Below, piece by piece: positions 33,174 to 42,869 of a DNA stretch of 64,000 nt. Below the pieces are notes generated by a model. It was not told where the DNA came from. It worked only from the letters and a program-made list of their open reading frames with translations, and did no database searches. Every line of letters starts with the position of its first letter. Positions within the stretch are counted from its first letter, which is position 1. A program made the position numbers and the translations under genes. This DNA comes from Paenibacillus faecalis (lineage in GTDB: Bacteria > Bacillota > Bacilli > Paenibacillales > Paenibacillaceae): the NCBI RefSeq assembly GCF_900289175.1, contig NZ_LT985747.1:2379708-2443707 (forward strand), given 5' to 3'.

Positions 33174-35810
33174 TTATTCATTCCCCTGTATGTCATTAGA
33201 GGCAGGAGGAGTGCTCTCTCCGGCTTCAGGTGTAGTCGTTTCCTGTGTGGATGACCCATCGCCAGAAACATCTGATTCTCCACCCGTAGTCGGAGGAGTT
33301 GTTCCTTCTCCGGAACCGGTATTGTCGCCACCTTGACCTTGGTTACCATTGCCTTGACCATTGCCTTGACCATTGCCGTTTCCTTGGCCCTGGCCTGGAT
33401 CTCCCTGGCCGTGCCCCTGATCCGTTCCTTGATTGTGATCAGGCTCTTGCTCCGGATTCGTTTCAGTATCCGTTCCTTCTTCCGGAGGAACAGGTTCGTT
33501 CGTTTCATCTGGCAGCTCCTCCGGTTCTTCCGGCGGAGCTACTCCGGCAGTAACGACTTGCAATATGTTCGAAGGCTCGGATTCTATCCCTTGCGCCGGG
33601 TCATACGCTGTCACATAGTAACTGTACGTCAAGCCTTCCATGGCACTCATATCATCGGCCGAGGTTGTACCTAGCGCATCCATGATACGTCTGTACTCTG
33701 CTTCAGATGATTCCTTTCTATACACCCGATACTCAATGCCATTTCCGTCAACCGGACTCCAGTTCAGATTTACCGTCTGATTCTGTGCATCGTAGGAACC
33801 TGTCAGATTTCGTACCGCCTCAAGCTCTACCTTCGGCGGCTCTTTCTCGACGGGTTCGGGAGCTTTCGTTGTAGGGAACTGTTTCGGCTCATATCCCTGA
33901 ACCGCTTTTTCCATAACATTGGCCCATATAGACGCTGCCTTCGCACTTCCTTGCTTCATCATGCCGCTTTTCCCCGGATCGTCAAAGCCGAGCCATATCG
34001 CTGCGGTAAGCTCTGGCGTGTAACCAGCAAACCAAGCATCACGCACGCCGCTTACACCTGCAATACCGCTCTGGGTCGTACCGGTTTTACCAGCTACCGA
34101 ACGGCTGATCTGAGCATTACGCCCTGTACCGCCCTCAGTAACACGCAGCATCATATCGGTCATCTGTGAAGCTGTCTCTGATTTCATGACACGTTTTTTG
34201 TTCCCGCCTTTATTCTCGTGAACAACCTTGCCATCGCTGTTTTTAATTTGCTTAATGGCATATGGTTCAACCAGTTCTCCGCCATTGGCAAATGCAGTGA
34301 AAGCCCGGGCGATTTCAAATGTATTCGTTCCATCTGTCATGCCCCCCAGCCCCAGAGACAGGTTCATATCCTTTTCATTCATCTTGATGCCCAGTTTTTC
34401 CGTAAATTCATACCCGGCTTTAACCCCGATCTGATCGAGCGTCCAAACGGCCGGAATATTCGTTGAATACTGAATGGCATCAGACATGCTTATCGTATTT
34501 GAGTATCTGCCGTTAAGGTTGGTAGGACAGTACGTACCGTTGCCGAAACATTGTTTCTTATTGCTAAGCTGAGAGTTCTTTGAGTATTCCCCAGTTTCCA
34601 GTGCTGGAGCATATACAGCAATCGGTTTTAAAACCGACCCCGGAGAACGGCGGCTGTCGATCGAACGGTTATAGCCACCGCGCTGATAATCGCGTCCACC
34701 CGTTAAAGCTACAATGGCCCCGGTATGCTGATTCATAATGACCATCGATCCCTGAGCCAGCTGACCATCCTTACCTTTTTCAAAGTTTTCAGGATTGTTG
34801 AACTCAGCTTCCAGCGCTTGCTGAGCATTTGCATCCATCGTTGTATAAATATGGTAACCACCGACATTCAAATCATCCGCAGTAAGTCCCCATTTCTCTT
34901 CAGCTTCCTGCATGACATAGTCGATAAAAGCAGTATATTTCTCCTCCTTGACAGGAGGCTTGTAGTTATAGTCTACCTTCTTCGCTTCTTCCGCTTCTTC
35001 CGCTGTAATATATCCCTGTTCCTCCATCAGCGTGAGCACAACTCCGCGACGCTCCTTGCTCAGATCAGGATTTCTCAGCGGATTATATTTCGTTGGTCCC
35101 TTTGGCATCGCCGCCAGGGTTGCCATCTCCCACAGTTCCAAATCGTTCAGATCACTTTTTCCGAAATATCGTTCAGAGGCCGCCTTGATTCCGTAATAAG
35201 GTCCTCCGAAGTTAATCCGGTTTAAATACATTTCCAAAATCTCATCTTTGGTATAGTTCCGTTCCAGGGCCAATGCAATCGACATTTCCGTCGCTTTACG
35301 GAAAAACGTCTTGTCCCGAGTCAGGAATATATTTTTGGCAAGCTGCTGCGTAATGGTACTTCCGCCTTCCACTAGGGAGCGAGCCATAATATCTTTTACG
35401 GCAGCACGCCCGATCGCCCAGATGTCAATTCCGCTGTGTTCATAAAATCGTTTATCCTCTGTTGCAATAAAAGCATTTTTCAATTGTTCGGGTATATCCT
35501 CGATTTTAACAGGTTCGCTTTTCTGAATAGAAAGCTCCCCCATAAGCACTCCGTTGCGGTCATAGACTTTGGACGTTCCATAGGCTGTAAGCTTGTCTTT
35601 ATTCTCTTCCAGTATTTTTTCACCGCTGATCATGATGAACAAATAGCCGGCCAAGGCACAAAAGATGGCGATAACCGTAGTGAAAAACAATGCCCATCCG
35701 ATTTTCTTCCCTCGGTTGCCTTTTTTCTTTTTCGAAGACTTCTTTGTTGTTTTAGGGGCCTCTTTGTTTTTCTTCACCCTGGACATTTGATTTTGATCTT
35801 TTCCAGCCAT
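33174..35810 (-). CDS. ponA: class A penicillin-binding protein 1A
   Basis: An 878-residue bifunctional peptidoglycan synthase. Start at 35810 with AGGAGGGG upstream; the 26-residue longer frame lacks one. In order: a basic cytosolic tail, a transmembrane helix (about 38-62), GT51 glycosyltransferase with EDKRFYEHSGID and GGSTITQQLAKN, then the transpeptidase with SPGSVLKPI (active-site Ser), SMSDAIQYSTN and GKTGTTQSG. A fibronectin-III-like domain (about 690-790) follows, then a Pro/Glu- and Gly/Gln/Asn-rich tail with repeats such as GNGQGNGQGNG. This low-complexity tail is longer than in many homologues. Confidence 0.95.
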   Translation of the reverse strand: MAGKDQNQMSRVKKNKEAPKTTKKSSKKKKGNRGKKIGWALFFTTVIAIFCALAGYLFIMISGEKILEENKDKLTAYGTSKVYDRNGVLMGELSIQKSEPVKIEDIPEQLKNAFIATEDKRFYEHSGIDIWAIGRAAVKDIMARSLVEGGSTITQQLAKNIFLTRDKTFFRKATEMSIALALERNYTKDEILEMYLNRINFGGPYYGIKAASERYFGKSDLNDLELWEMATLAAMPKGPTKYNPLRNPDLSKERRGVVLTLMEEQGYITAEEAEEAKKVDYNYKPPVKEEKYTAFIDYVMQEAEEKWGLTADDLNVGGYHIYTTMDANAQQALEAEFNNPENFEKGKDGQLAQGSMVIMNQHTGAIVALTGGRDYQRGGYNRSIDSRRSPGSVLKPIAVYAPALETGEYSKNSQLSNKKQCFGNGTYCPTNLNGRYSNTISMSDAIQYSTNIPAVWTLDQIGVKAGYEFTEKLGIKMNEKDMNLSLGLGGMTDGTNTFEIARAFTAFANGGELVEPYAIKQIKNSDGKVVHENKGGNKKRVMKSETASQMTDMMLRVTEGGTGRNAQISRSVAGKTGTTQSGIAGVSGVRDAWFAGYTPELTAAIWLGFDDPGKSGMMKQGSAKAASIWANVMEKAVQGYEPKQFPTTKAPEPVEKEPPKVELEAVRNLTGSYDAQNQTVNLNWSPVDGNGIEYRVYRKESSEAEYRRIMDALGTTSADDMSAMEGLTYSYYVTAYDPAQGIESEPSNILQVVTAGVAPPEEPEELPDETNEPVPPEEGTDTETNPEQEPDHNQGTDQGHGQGDPGQGQGNGNGQGNGQGNGNQGQGGDNTGSGEGTTPPTTGGESDVSGDGSSTQETTTPEAGESTPPASNDIQGNE

Positions 35811-35955
35811 AGTTCCCCTCCTGACTCCCTTTTTAATCGATCTCTTCCCGAATGAAAAGAACAACCTTCTCAGGTTGCTCTCTTGCACTCCTATACAATT
35901 AAACGAATGATAAACAAAAAAGTTTCACAATAATCAATTCCGTTAATAATTTCCA

Positions 35956-36198
35956 CTATAGTGTATCGTTGTTGTTGTCCTGCATCAAGGAAACATTGCG
36001 CTGCGGCATGAACGTGGAAATCGCATGCTTATACACCATTTGTTGGCGTCCTTCACTATCAATGACAATAGTAAAGTTATCAAAAGCTTTTATCGTTCCA
36101 CGTATCTGAAAGCCGTTTGTAAGATATACTGTGGCAGGAATGTTCTCTTTGCGCAATTGGTTCAAGAACGTATCTTGGATGTTTATGGACTTGTTCAT
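35956..36198 (-). CDS. hfq: RNA chaperone Hfq
   Basis: An 80-residue Sm-like hexameric RNA chaperone. Start at 36198 ([17 protein letters not shown]) with GGGGG upstream; the longer frame from 36246 overlaps miaA without support. The Sm1 motif ([27 protein letters not shown]) and the Sm2 motif YKHAISTF are complete. The C-terminal tail is short, as usual in Firmicutes. It begins 20 bp after the miaA stop, and miaA-hfq is a conserved pair. Confidence 0.95.
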   Translation of the reverse strand: MNKSINIQDTFLNQLRKENIPATVYLTNGFQIRGTIKAFDNFTIVIDSEGRQQMVYKHAISTFMPQRNVSLMQDNNNDTL

Positions 36199-36217
36199 TA
36201 GCCGTACCCCCAATGGT

Positions 36218-37198
36218 TCAATTAGATTGTTTTGAAGTATATTCAAGATTCGATAGAAACTTTCCTGCTATTATACCATGGATCTTTTCGTAATTCGCAG
36301 GAAAATTTTCAGAATCGGTGACATCCACCCACTCGATGTCCTTCATTCGGCGAAACCAGGATAACTGTCGTTTGGCGAATCTTCGGGTATCGCGCTTTAA
36401 CAGCTGCACGGCTTCCTCATAGCTGTATTCACCTTGAAGATAGGATACGATCTCTTTATACCCCAGTCCCTGCATGGATACAAGCTCGGGGGCGTATCCT
36501 TTGGCCAGTAGCCCGGAAACTTCTTTAACCAGCCCTTGGCCGAGCATTATATCGATGCGCTCTTCAATACGTTTATATAGCATTTGCCTGTCCATTGTCA
36601 AACCGACCAGGCAAAGATGGTAGGGAGATTCCTTTTTTTGCAGCGCTAACTGGTCGGACAGACGGACTCCGGTCAAGTGAAACACTTCCAATGCGCGGAT
36701 CACACGGCGAAGATCGTTGGGATGGAGACGTTCAGCACTTTTCGGATCAACTTCAGCCAACTTTTGATGAACCGCCTGGGCTCCATGTTCTTCTGCAAAC
36801 TTAAAATGAGATTGTCTAAACTCCTCATCTACGCTTGCTTTACTGAATTGAAAACCGTAACAAACGGATTCGATATAGAGTCCTGTTCCTCCCACAATAA
36901 ACGGAAGATTTCCACGCTCGGTAATCTCCCGGATCAAACGCTCGCTTTGCTCCTGGAATTCGGCAACAGAATAAGGATAATCAGGATCGTGAATATCGAT
37001 CAGATGATGTGGAACCCCCTCCATCTCATCTGTAGAAATTTTCGCTGTCCCGATATCCATTCCCCGGTATACCTGCATGGAGTCACCCGAGATAATCTCG
37101 CAACCAAACGCTTTGGCAAGCTTGATGCTCATCTTCGTCTTGCCTACAGCGGTTGGACCGACCAGTACTAGAAGATTAGGTTTAGGCTTTTCTGTCAA
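36218..37198 (-). CDS. miaA: tRNA dimethylallyltransferase
   Basis: A 326-residue enzyme that adds a dimethylallyl group to A37 of tRNAs reading UNN codons. Walker [12 protein letters not shown] is near the N-terminus, followed by [16 protein letters not shown] and HHLIDI, then the C-terminal part [13 protein letters not shown], which contacts tRNA. The start overlaps the upstream methyltransferase gene by 17 bp, pointing to co-transcription and coupling. Confidence 0.96.
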   Translation of the reverse strand: MTEKPKPNLLVLVGPTAVGKTKMSIKLAKAFGCEIISGDSMQVYRGMDIGTAKISTDEMEGVPHHLIDIHDPDYPYSVAEFQEQSERLIREITERGNLPFIVGGTGLYIESVCYGFQFSKASVDEEFRQSHFKFAEEHGAQAVHQKLAEVDPKSAERLHPNDLRRVIRALEVFHLTGVRLSDQLALQKKESPYHLCLVGLTMDRQMLYKRIEERIDIMLGQGLVKEVSGLLAKGYAPELVSMQGLGYKEIVSYLQGEYSYEEAVQLLKRDTRRFAKRQLSWFRRMKDIEWVDVTDSENFPANYEKIHGIIAGKFLSNLEYTSKQSN

Positions 37199-37967
37199 TG
37201 GATATCACTCCGTACGCAATTTTCGACTGACTCCGCTCGGGCACAGTAAAACCAAGGCGCGAAAACTCTCTGCTTCCTCGCTTTTCTTTCAGCACAACGG
37301 TTTTGCGAGCGACCCGGACCGCCTCACGCACGCTCTGTTCATCCAGCGCTTCATTGTTGGCATACGACCTGAGCGGGTTGATTGAAGCTGATTCATTCAT
37401 AGGTTCCCGAAACATCGGGTCAAAATATACAATATCTACGCTTTTGTCCGGCAATGTTTTTAAATAATCCCGATGATGAGCGTGTTTTACATCGATTCTT
37501 CGCATGGCATCATTACAAACTTGCATATTGCTTTCATAAGTCCGAAGGCCCTCTTTCAGAAACACATAAAGGGGAAAAGAGCTCTCAAGCGCTGTTATAC
37601 TCCCGCTCTTTCCTCCTTTAACGGAAAAGACCAAGGAATCCGCGCCCAGACCTGCCGTACAATCAAGAACGGAGTCTCCCTCCTCCATCCGCGCCGCTTC
37701 AAGCATAGGATCAGAGTTCCCGTTAAGAACACGCTTTAACCGGATAAACCCCATGCTGGGGTGGAATTCCATAACAGAGCGCCCGGGCCCTCCCAAACGA
37801 ACACGCCCTTCCAATACGACCAGAACATGTTCAGCCCCGGTCATTTGAGCAAGCCGTTTAAGCGATCGGCCTTCGCGTGCCACATAACGGCAGCCTGTCT
37901 CTTGAGCTAACGATCTCGCTCGCTCTACGAGAGTCGGAGCTTCCGCCTCTCCTGTCGTAATGATCAT
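37182..37967 (-). CDS. RsmJ-like class I SAM methyltransferase
   Basis: A 261-residue protein with the RsmJ/DUF548 pattern: N-terminal RYVAREGRSL, HPSMGFIRLKR, SAM site LDCTAGLGADS, and VYFDPMFREP, similar to the catalytic DPMFP motif of the 16S rRNA m2G1516 enzyme. The Pro of DPMFP is replaced here, where the motif reads DPMFRE. Firmicute proteins of this type have no settled name. It lies 18 bp after mutL and overlaps miaA, in the mutS-mutL-miaA-hfq operon. Confidence 0.8.
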   Translation of the reverse strand: MIITTGEAEAPTLVERARSLAQETGCRYVAREGRSLKRLAQMTGAEHVLVVLEGRVRLGGPGRSVMEFHPSMGFIRLKRVLNGNSDPMLEAARMEEGDSVLDCTAGLGADSLVFSVKGGKSGSITALESSFPLYVFLKEGLRTYESNMQVCNDAMRRIDVKHAHHRDYLKTLPDKSVDIVYFDPMFREPMNESASINPLRSYANNEALDEQSVREAVRVARKTVVLKEKRGSREFSRLGFTVPERSQSKIAYGVISIDRKA

Positions 37968-37985
37968 AAATTCCTCCTTTTTCGG

Positions 37986-40010
37986 TTACATCACGCGTTT
38001 GAACATCTTTTCAAGATCATAGGTCGAGAAAGAAACCACAATGGGCCGTCCGTGCGGGCACGTATAAGGCTGGCGACAGGCGGCCAACCGCTGAAGCAAG
38101 GTTTCGGCCTCTTGCTCTGTCAGCTTCTGATTCGCTTTAATGGAAGCTTTGCAGGAACATAGTATGGAAGACGTCTCCCTCAGTTTCGCCAAGTCGATAT
38201 TTCGTTCACTTAATACCCATTCCGCCATTTCTTCAAGCAATTCCTTCTCCGTACCTTTTGGAAACCAGAATGGATGAGAACGGACGAGAAACGTCTGTCC
38301 GCCAAAATGCTCCAGATACACCCCCACCTGTTCGAACCAATGCAGGCGTTCCTTCACTTTTTCCGCTTCAGACGGTGTGAACTCCAATGTAATAGGAATT
38401 AGCAACTCTTGTGATGCATCCGCCGGTTTACCGAATTTTTCATAGTAGTATTCATAGTTGACACGTTCATGAGCCGCATGCTGATCGATCAGATACAGTC
38501 CGGTATCATTCTGGGCAATCAAATATGTGCCATGATGCTGCCCGATTAAAGACAGCTCTGGAAACGGCGGGATTTCCGGAGCATCTCCTCCAGCAGCCTT
38601 CAGCCAGTCCCCGACTTTCTCCATGCTGTTCTGCATCGGTCTTCCCTCTCCACGAAGATTAGGCCGATAAGTCCCTGCAGCGGTTTCTCTCGTTTGCGAA
38701 GCGTGAGAAGTCGGTGCCCCGCCTGCCGAATTAGACTGCCCGTATGCCCCTCTGTTTCCAGAATGCGCAGCCCACTCTGCAGCATCCTTGCCTTTGAGTC
38801 CACCATCATTGCTGTTATCAAAATCAGCAGCCTTTCTTTCGGTGTCAGACCTTCTCTCAAATGCAGATGATTGGCCCTTGCTGCTGTCAGGTCGATCCTT
38901 AGAGGAAGAGATTAAGTCTCGCTGACCTCCCTCCGAAGAGTTCTTCGTAAAATGAAACTGCTCCTGTATGAATGAATGTCCATCCTTACCAAGACTCTGT
39001 TTAACCGGGCGAGGAATAAGCACCTCCTGGCTTAAAACCTTGCGAATTTCTTCTTCAACAAAAGCAAACAGCTCCGGTTCCTTACTGAAGCGAACCTCCA
39101 GCTTCGACGGGTGAACGTTCACATCCACCAGTGACGGATGCATCTCAATCTTCAACATCGTCAATGGAAACCGATTGATCGGCAGCAATGTATGATACCC
39201 TCGCAGGACGGATTGACTCAGCCCGTAATTCCGAATATATCGTCCGTTGACGATCAGCGACATCGCATTCCGGTTCGCTCTCGTCCAGTCGGGTCGGCTA
39301 ACAAACCCTGAAATCGTGTAATCCATATTTTCAGCGTTGATCGGCATCATCGCTTTGGCAGCCTGGGTACCGTATACAGCTGCAATCACTTGAAGAAGAT
39401 CTCCGTTGCCAAGTGTCTGAAGCAGCGTATTTCCATTATGACGCACTGTAAAGGCGATATCGGGCCGGGACAGTGCAAGGCGGTACATATAATCGGAAAT
39501 ATGGCCTAGCTCTGTCTGGATTGTTTTCATATATTTCAGCCTTGCCGGTGTATTATAAAACAATTCTTTAACTACAAAATCAGTTCCTTGAGGCGCTGCC
39601 GTCTCCTCCTTGGCTTTCAAGTGACCGCCCTCAATTTCCATCAAATATCCCCGGCCATCTTGAGTATTAGAGGTCACAAGCCGAACTTTGGATACGGCTG
39701 CAATCGAAGGAAGCGCCTCTCCTCTAAACCCCAGGCTCGTAATTTGGAACAGATCACGACCTTGGGAGATTTTGCTGGTCGCATGCCGGTAAAAAGCCGT
39801 CTCACAATCTTCCGGGTCGATGCCGCTCCCATTATCGGTGACCCGAATGCTCTGCAAACCGCCTTCCTCCACAGCCACGTCGATTTTGGTGCTGCCGGCA
39901 TCAATCGCATTTTCGACCAGCTCTTTCACGACGGAGGCAGGCCGCTCCACCACTTCACCAGCAGCGATTTGGTTGGCGATATGCTCGTCCAATATGTGTA
40001 TTTTGGCCAT
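37986..40010 (-). CDS. mutL: DNA mismatch repair protein MutL
   Basis: A 674-residue GHKL ATPase and latent endonuclease. ATP motifs: ELVENAIDAGS, DNGSGI and GFRGEALPSIA. Residues about 335-470 are a low-complexity Ser/Gly/Asp/Arg-rich linker, longer than typical. The C-terminal domain has the endonuclease motif DQHAAHERVNYE and CPHGRPI, meaning it nicks DNA as in bacteria without MutH. It follows mutS by 68 bp. Confidence 0.96.
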   Translation of the reverse strand: MAKIHILDEHIANQIAAGEVVERPASVVKELVENAIDAGSTKIDVAVEEGGLQSIRVTDNGSGIDPEDCETAFYRHATSKISQGRDLFQITSLGFRGEALPSIAAVSKVRLVTSNTQDGRGYLMEIEGGHLKAKEETAAPQGTDFVVKELFYNTPARLKYMKTIQTELGHISDYMYRLALSRPDIAFTVRHNGNTLLQTLGNGDLLQVIAAVYGTQAAKAMMPINAENMDYTISGFVSRPDWTRANRNAMSLIVNGRYIRNYGLSQSVLRGYHTLLPINRFPLTMLKIEMHPSLVDVNVHPSKLEVRFSKEPELFAFVEEEIRKVLSQEVLIPRPVKQSLGKDGHSFIQEQFHFTKNSSEGGQRDLISSSKDRPDSSKGQSSAFERRSDTERKAADFDNSNDGGLKGKDAAEWAAHSGNRGAYGQSNSAGGAPTSHASQTRETAAGTYRPNLRGEGRPMQNSMEKVGDWLKAAGGDAPEIPPFPELSLIGQHHGTYLIAQNDTGLYLIDQHAAHERVNYEYYYEKFGKPADASQELLIPITLEFTPSEAEKVKERLHWFEQVGVYLEHFGGQTFLVRSHPFWFPKGTEKELLEEMAEWVLSERNIDLAKLRETSSILCSCKASIKANQKLTEQEAETLLQRLAACRQPYTCPHGRPIVVSFSTYDLEKMFKRVM

Positions 40011-40078
40011 CGTTCCTACCTCCTAACATCATTGATCAGCTATATTGATCATCTATTTCCCAGCATCCTTAAAAGATT

Positions 40079-42820
40079 TCACAAAAGAGTTGCCTTCATC
40101 TTCAGCTCATTCAACAGCTGGATCGCCTCAAGCGGCGTCATGTTCATCACATCCGCCGTTTTGACAGCCTCGATAATTCGCATGATATCAGGGTCCGCCA
40201 TCGTAGAGGCATCTGCCACATGTGGGGGCGGCGATTTTTTGGTTTGAACCCTTTCCGGCTCTTCATCACCAAAAATAGATAGCTGTACAACGGTATCATC
40301 GTCACTTACTATGTCTAATGTACGATCCGTTTCATATTCTCCCCCATGTTGTTCAGAAACGCTATCCTCAGAAGCGCAGGCAGTAAGCGCATCAGATGTC
40401 ATACTGCCCTCCCCTGTTACCGCAGCCGTAGAAGCCTGCTCCAATCCTTGCAGAAGACCGTATGCCCTATCGATAATGCTGCCGGGCAGTCCCGCCAAAC
40501 GGGCACAGTAAATGCCATAGCTGCTGTCCGCTGCACCAGGAATGAGTTTTCGCAGGAAATGAACTTGATCTCCGCTCTCCTGAACCGCCATCGAAAAGTT
40601 CCGAAGGCCTGAGAGGCTGTCCTGAAGATGGGCAAGCTCGTGAAAATGCGTAGAGACGAGCGCTTTACATCCAATATGATCATGAACATATTCGATAACT
40701 GCTTGCGCGATCGCCATCCCTTCACTTGTCGAGGTCCCGCGACCCAGCTCGTCTATAATAATCAGGCTTCGCGGTGTAGCCTTCTCGGTCATCACCTGGA
40801 TATCCGCCATTTCCACCATAAAGGTACTCTGCCCGCCGATCAAATCGTCAGCAGCACCGATACGGGTGAAAACACGATCCACCAGCGGAAGAACCGCTTT
40901 ATCCGCCGGCACAAAACAACCGATCTGCGCCATAATGGACACGAGTGCAACTTGGCGCATGTATGTGCTTTTACCAGCCATATTCGGCCCTGTAATCAGC
41001 AGGATTGAGGAGCCGTCCTTTCTGAGCTCTGTTCCATTAGCTATAAAAGAGGTATCCTTCATCACCGCTTCAACTACCGGGTGACGCCCGTTCTCAATGA
41101 TCAAATCATATTCTTCACTCAGCTCAGGCTTAACAAAACGATGCTCTGCACTCACTGCTGCCAATGATTGATATACATCGATCTCGGCCACTTTTTCGGC
41201 AAGCTCTTGCAGTCGGGTAATCTGGGTGTTTAGTTTGTCCCTGATTTCGATGAAGAGAGCGTATTCGAGATCCACCATCTTTTCCTGCGCTTCCAGAATA
41301 AGTCCTTCCTTCTCTTTCAGCTCAGGAGTAACATATCGCTCGGCGTTCGTTAAAGTCTGTTTGCGCTCATAACGACCTTCCGGCAATGACGCAATGTTCG
41401 CTTTCGTTACCTCAATATAGTAACCGAATACTTTGTTATAGCCGATTTTCAACGACTTGATCCCCGTCGCTTGTCTCTCTCTGGCCTCCAGCTCGGCGAT
41501 CCAGCGTTTGCCGTTCGTACTCGCTTCTTTCAGCTCATCCAGCCGCTCATGATACCCCGCTTTGATCATGCCGCCATCTCGAACCGAGATCGGCGGGTCC
41601 TCTACAATAGAGTCCTCTATAAGCTCACACAGATCAGCGCATACATCAGTAGCCTCTGCCAGCTTTTGCAAGGTCAAGGAGCCAGATTCAGCACACAAGC
41701 TTTTCAATGCAGGAATTTGACGAAGCGAAAGCTTGAGAGCATTCAAATCTCTGCCGTTCGCACTTCCAAAGGCGATCCGTCCGACCAGTCGTTCCAGATC
41801 ATAAATTTCCTTCAATGCCATCCGCAAATCTTCACGGAGTATGTACTGATTGTACAAATAATCAACGGCTTCAAGCCGCTCTTCAATCCGGCTGCGCTGA
41901 AGCAGCGGTTTATCAATGCGGCGCCGTAACAAACGTGCTCCCATCGATGTCTCGGTACGATCAAGCAACCACAGCAACGAGCCTTTCTTGGAACGTTCAC
42001 GCACGGTCTCGACCAACTCCAGATTCCGGCGAGTGAACGGATCAAGAACCATATATTGTCCCGGCTCGTAAGCTGAAACCTGAGTCAGCTGTCCAAGCGA
42101 GCGCTTCTGTGTCTCGCTTAGATACGAGATCAGCAGCGATACACAGACCCGTCTTTCTTCATCCAGACGAGCCCATGCCGCTTCTCCAAATTGAGAGCGG
42201 ACCAACTGATCATCCTGCCGCTCCCAAGGTGTATATAAAACCGGACGGTTCATAGATAACGCCTGGGATGAGACAACTTCAAGCAGATCTTTATCCCCTA
42301 TCACTTCAGACGGCTCATAAATACCGATCTCATCACGGAGCCATTCCTCCGAGGCAGGAACCGAGGTTACATAAAGCTCCCCTGTGGACAGGTCACACGC
42401 TGCAAGCGCCATAAGACCGCCGTGAGCTGTAATACATACCATGTAGTTATTCGATTTATCGTTAACCGACTTGCCATCCATGATCGTACCAGGTGTAACA
42501 ACTCGAACGATTTCCCGGCGAACCATCCCTTTGGTTGCGGAAGCGTCCTCCATCTGTTCACAGATAGCAACCTTGTATCCTTTTTCAATCAGTCGCTGGA
42601 TATACCCTTCGGCAGAATGATACGGGACGCCGCACATTGGAATACGCTCATCGCCCCCTCCATCACGCCCTGTCAGCGTAATTTCCAGCTCTTTGGACGC
42701 GAGCACAGCGTCCTCGAAAAACATCTCATAAAAGTCTCCCAAACGGAAAAAAAGAAACGCATCCTGCGCCTGTTCTTTAATACGTAAATATTGTTCAATC
42801 ATCGGCGTATATTTTGCCAT
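40079..42820 (-). CDS. mutS: DNA mismatch repair protein MutS
   Basis: A 913-residue mismatch sensor. The N-terminal domain has the mismatch-contacting loop FRLGDFYEMFFEDA with the FxE-type Phe-Tyr-Glu pattern. The core and clamp follow, then the ATPase with GPNMAGKST, STFMVEMAD and DELGRGTST, plus the composite helix-turn-helix. The last 110 residues are an acidic linker and the terminal tetramerisation-like helix (TPLEAIQLLNELK). It lies between the amidoligase-like gene and mutL. Confidence 0.97.
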   Translation of the reverse strand: MAKYTPMIEQYLRIKEQAQDAFLFFRLGDFYEMFFEDAVLASKELEITLTGRDGGGDERIPMCGVPYHSAEGYIQRLIEKGYKVAICEQMEDASATKGMVRREIVRVVTPGTIMDGKSVNDKSNNYMVCITAHGGLMALAACDLSTGELYVTSVPASEEWLRDEIGIYEPSEVIGDKDLLEVVSSQALSMNRPVLYTPWERQDDQLVRSQFGEAAWARLDEERRVCVSLLISYLSETQKRSLGQLTQVSAYEPGQYMVLDPFTRRNLELVETVRERSKKGSLLWLLDRTETSMGARLLRRRIDKPLLQRSRIEERLEAVDYLYNQYILREDLRMALKEIYDLERLVGRIAFGSANGRDLNALKLSLRQIPALKSLCAESGSLTLQKLAEATDVCADLCELIEDSIVEDPPISVRDGGMIKAGYHERLDELKEASTNGKRWIAELEARERQATGIKSLKIGYNKVFGYYIEVTKANIASLPEGRYERKQTLTNAERYVTPELKEKEGLILEAQEKMVDLEYALFIEIRDKLNTQITRLQELAEKVAEIDVYQSLAAVSAEHRFVKPELSEEYDLIIENGRHPVVEAVMKDTSFIANGTELRKDGSSILLITGPNMAGKSTYMRQVALVSIMAQIGCFVPADKAVLPLVDRVFTRIGAADDLIGGQSTFMVEMADIQVMTEKATPRSLIIIDELGRGTSTSEGMAIAQAVIEYVHDHIGCKALVSTHFHELAHLQDSLSGLRNFSMAVQESGDQVHFLRKLIPGAADSSYGIYCARLAGLPGSIIDRAYGLLQGLEQASTAAVTGEGSMTSDALTACASEDSVSEQHGGEYETDRTLDIVSDDDTVVQLSIFGDEEPERVQTKKSPPPHVADASTMADPDIMRIIEAVKTADVMNMTPLEAIQLLNELKMKATLL

Positions 42821-42869
42821 GACTTACCTCCATGCAATTCTAGCTTGACCTCTATTATAACAGAAAAAG

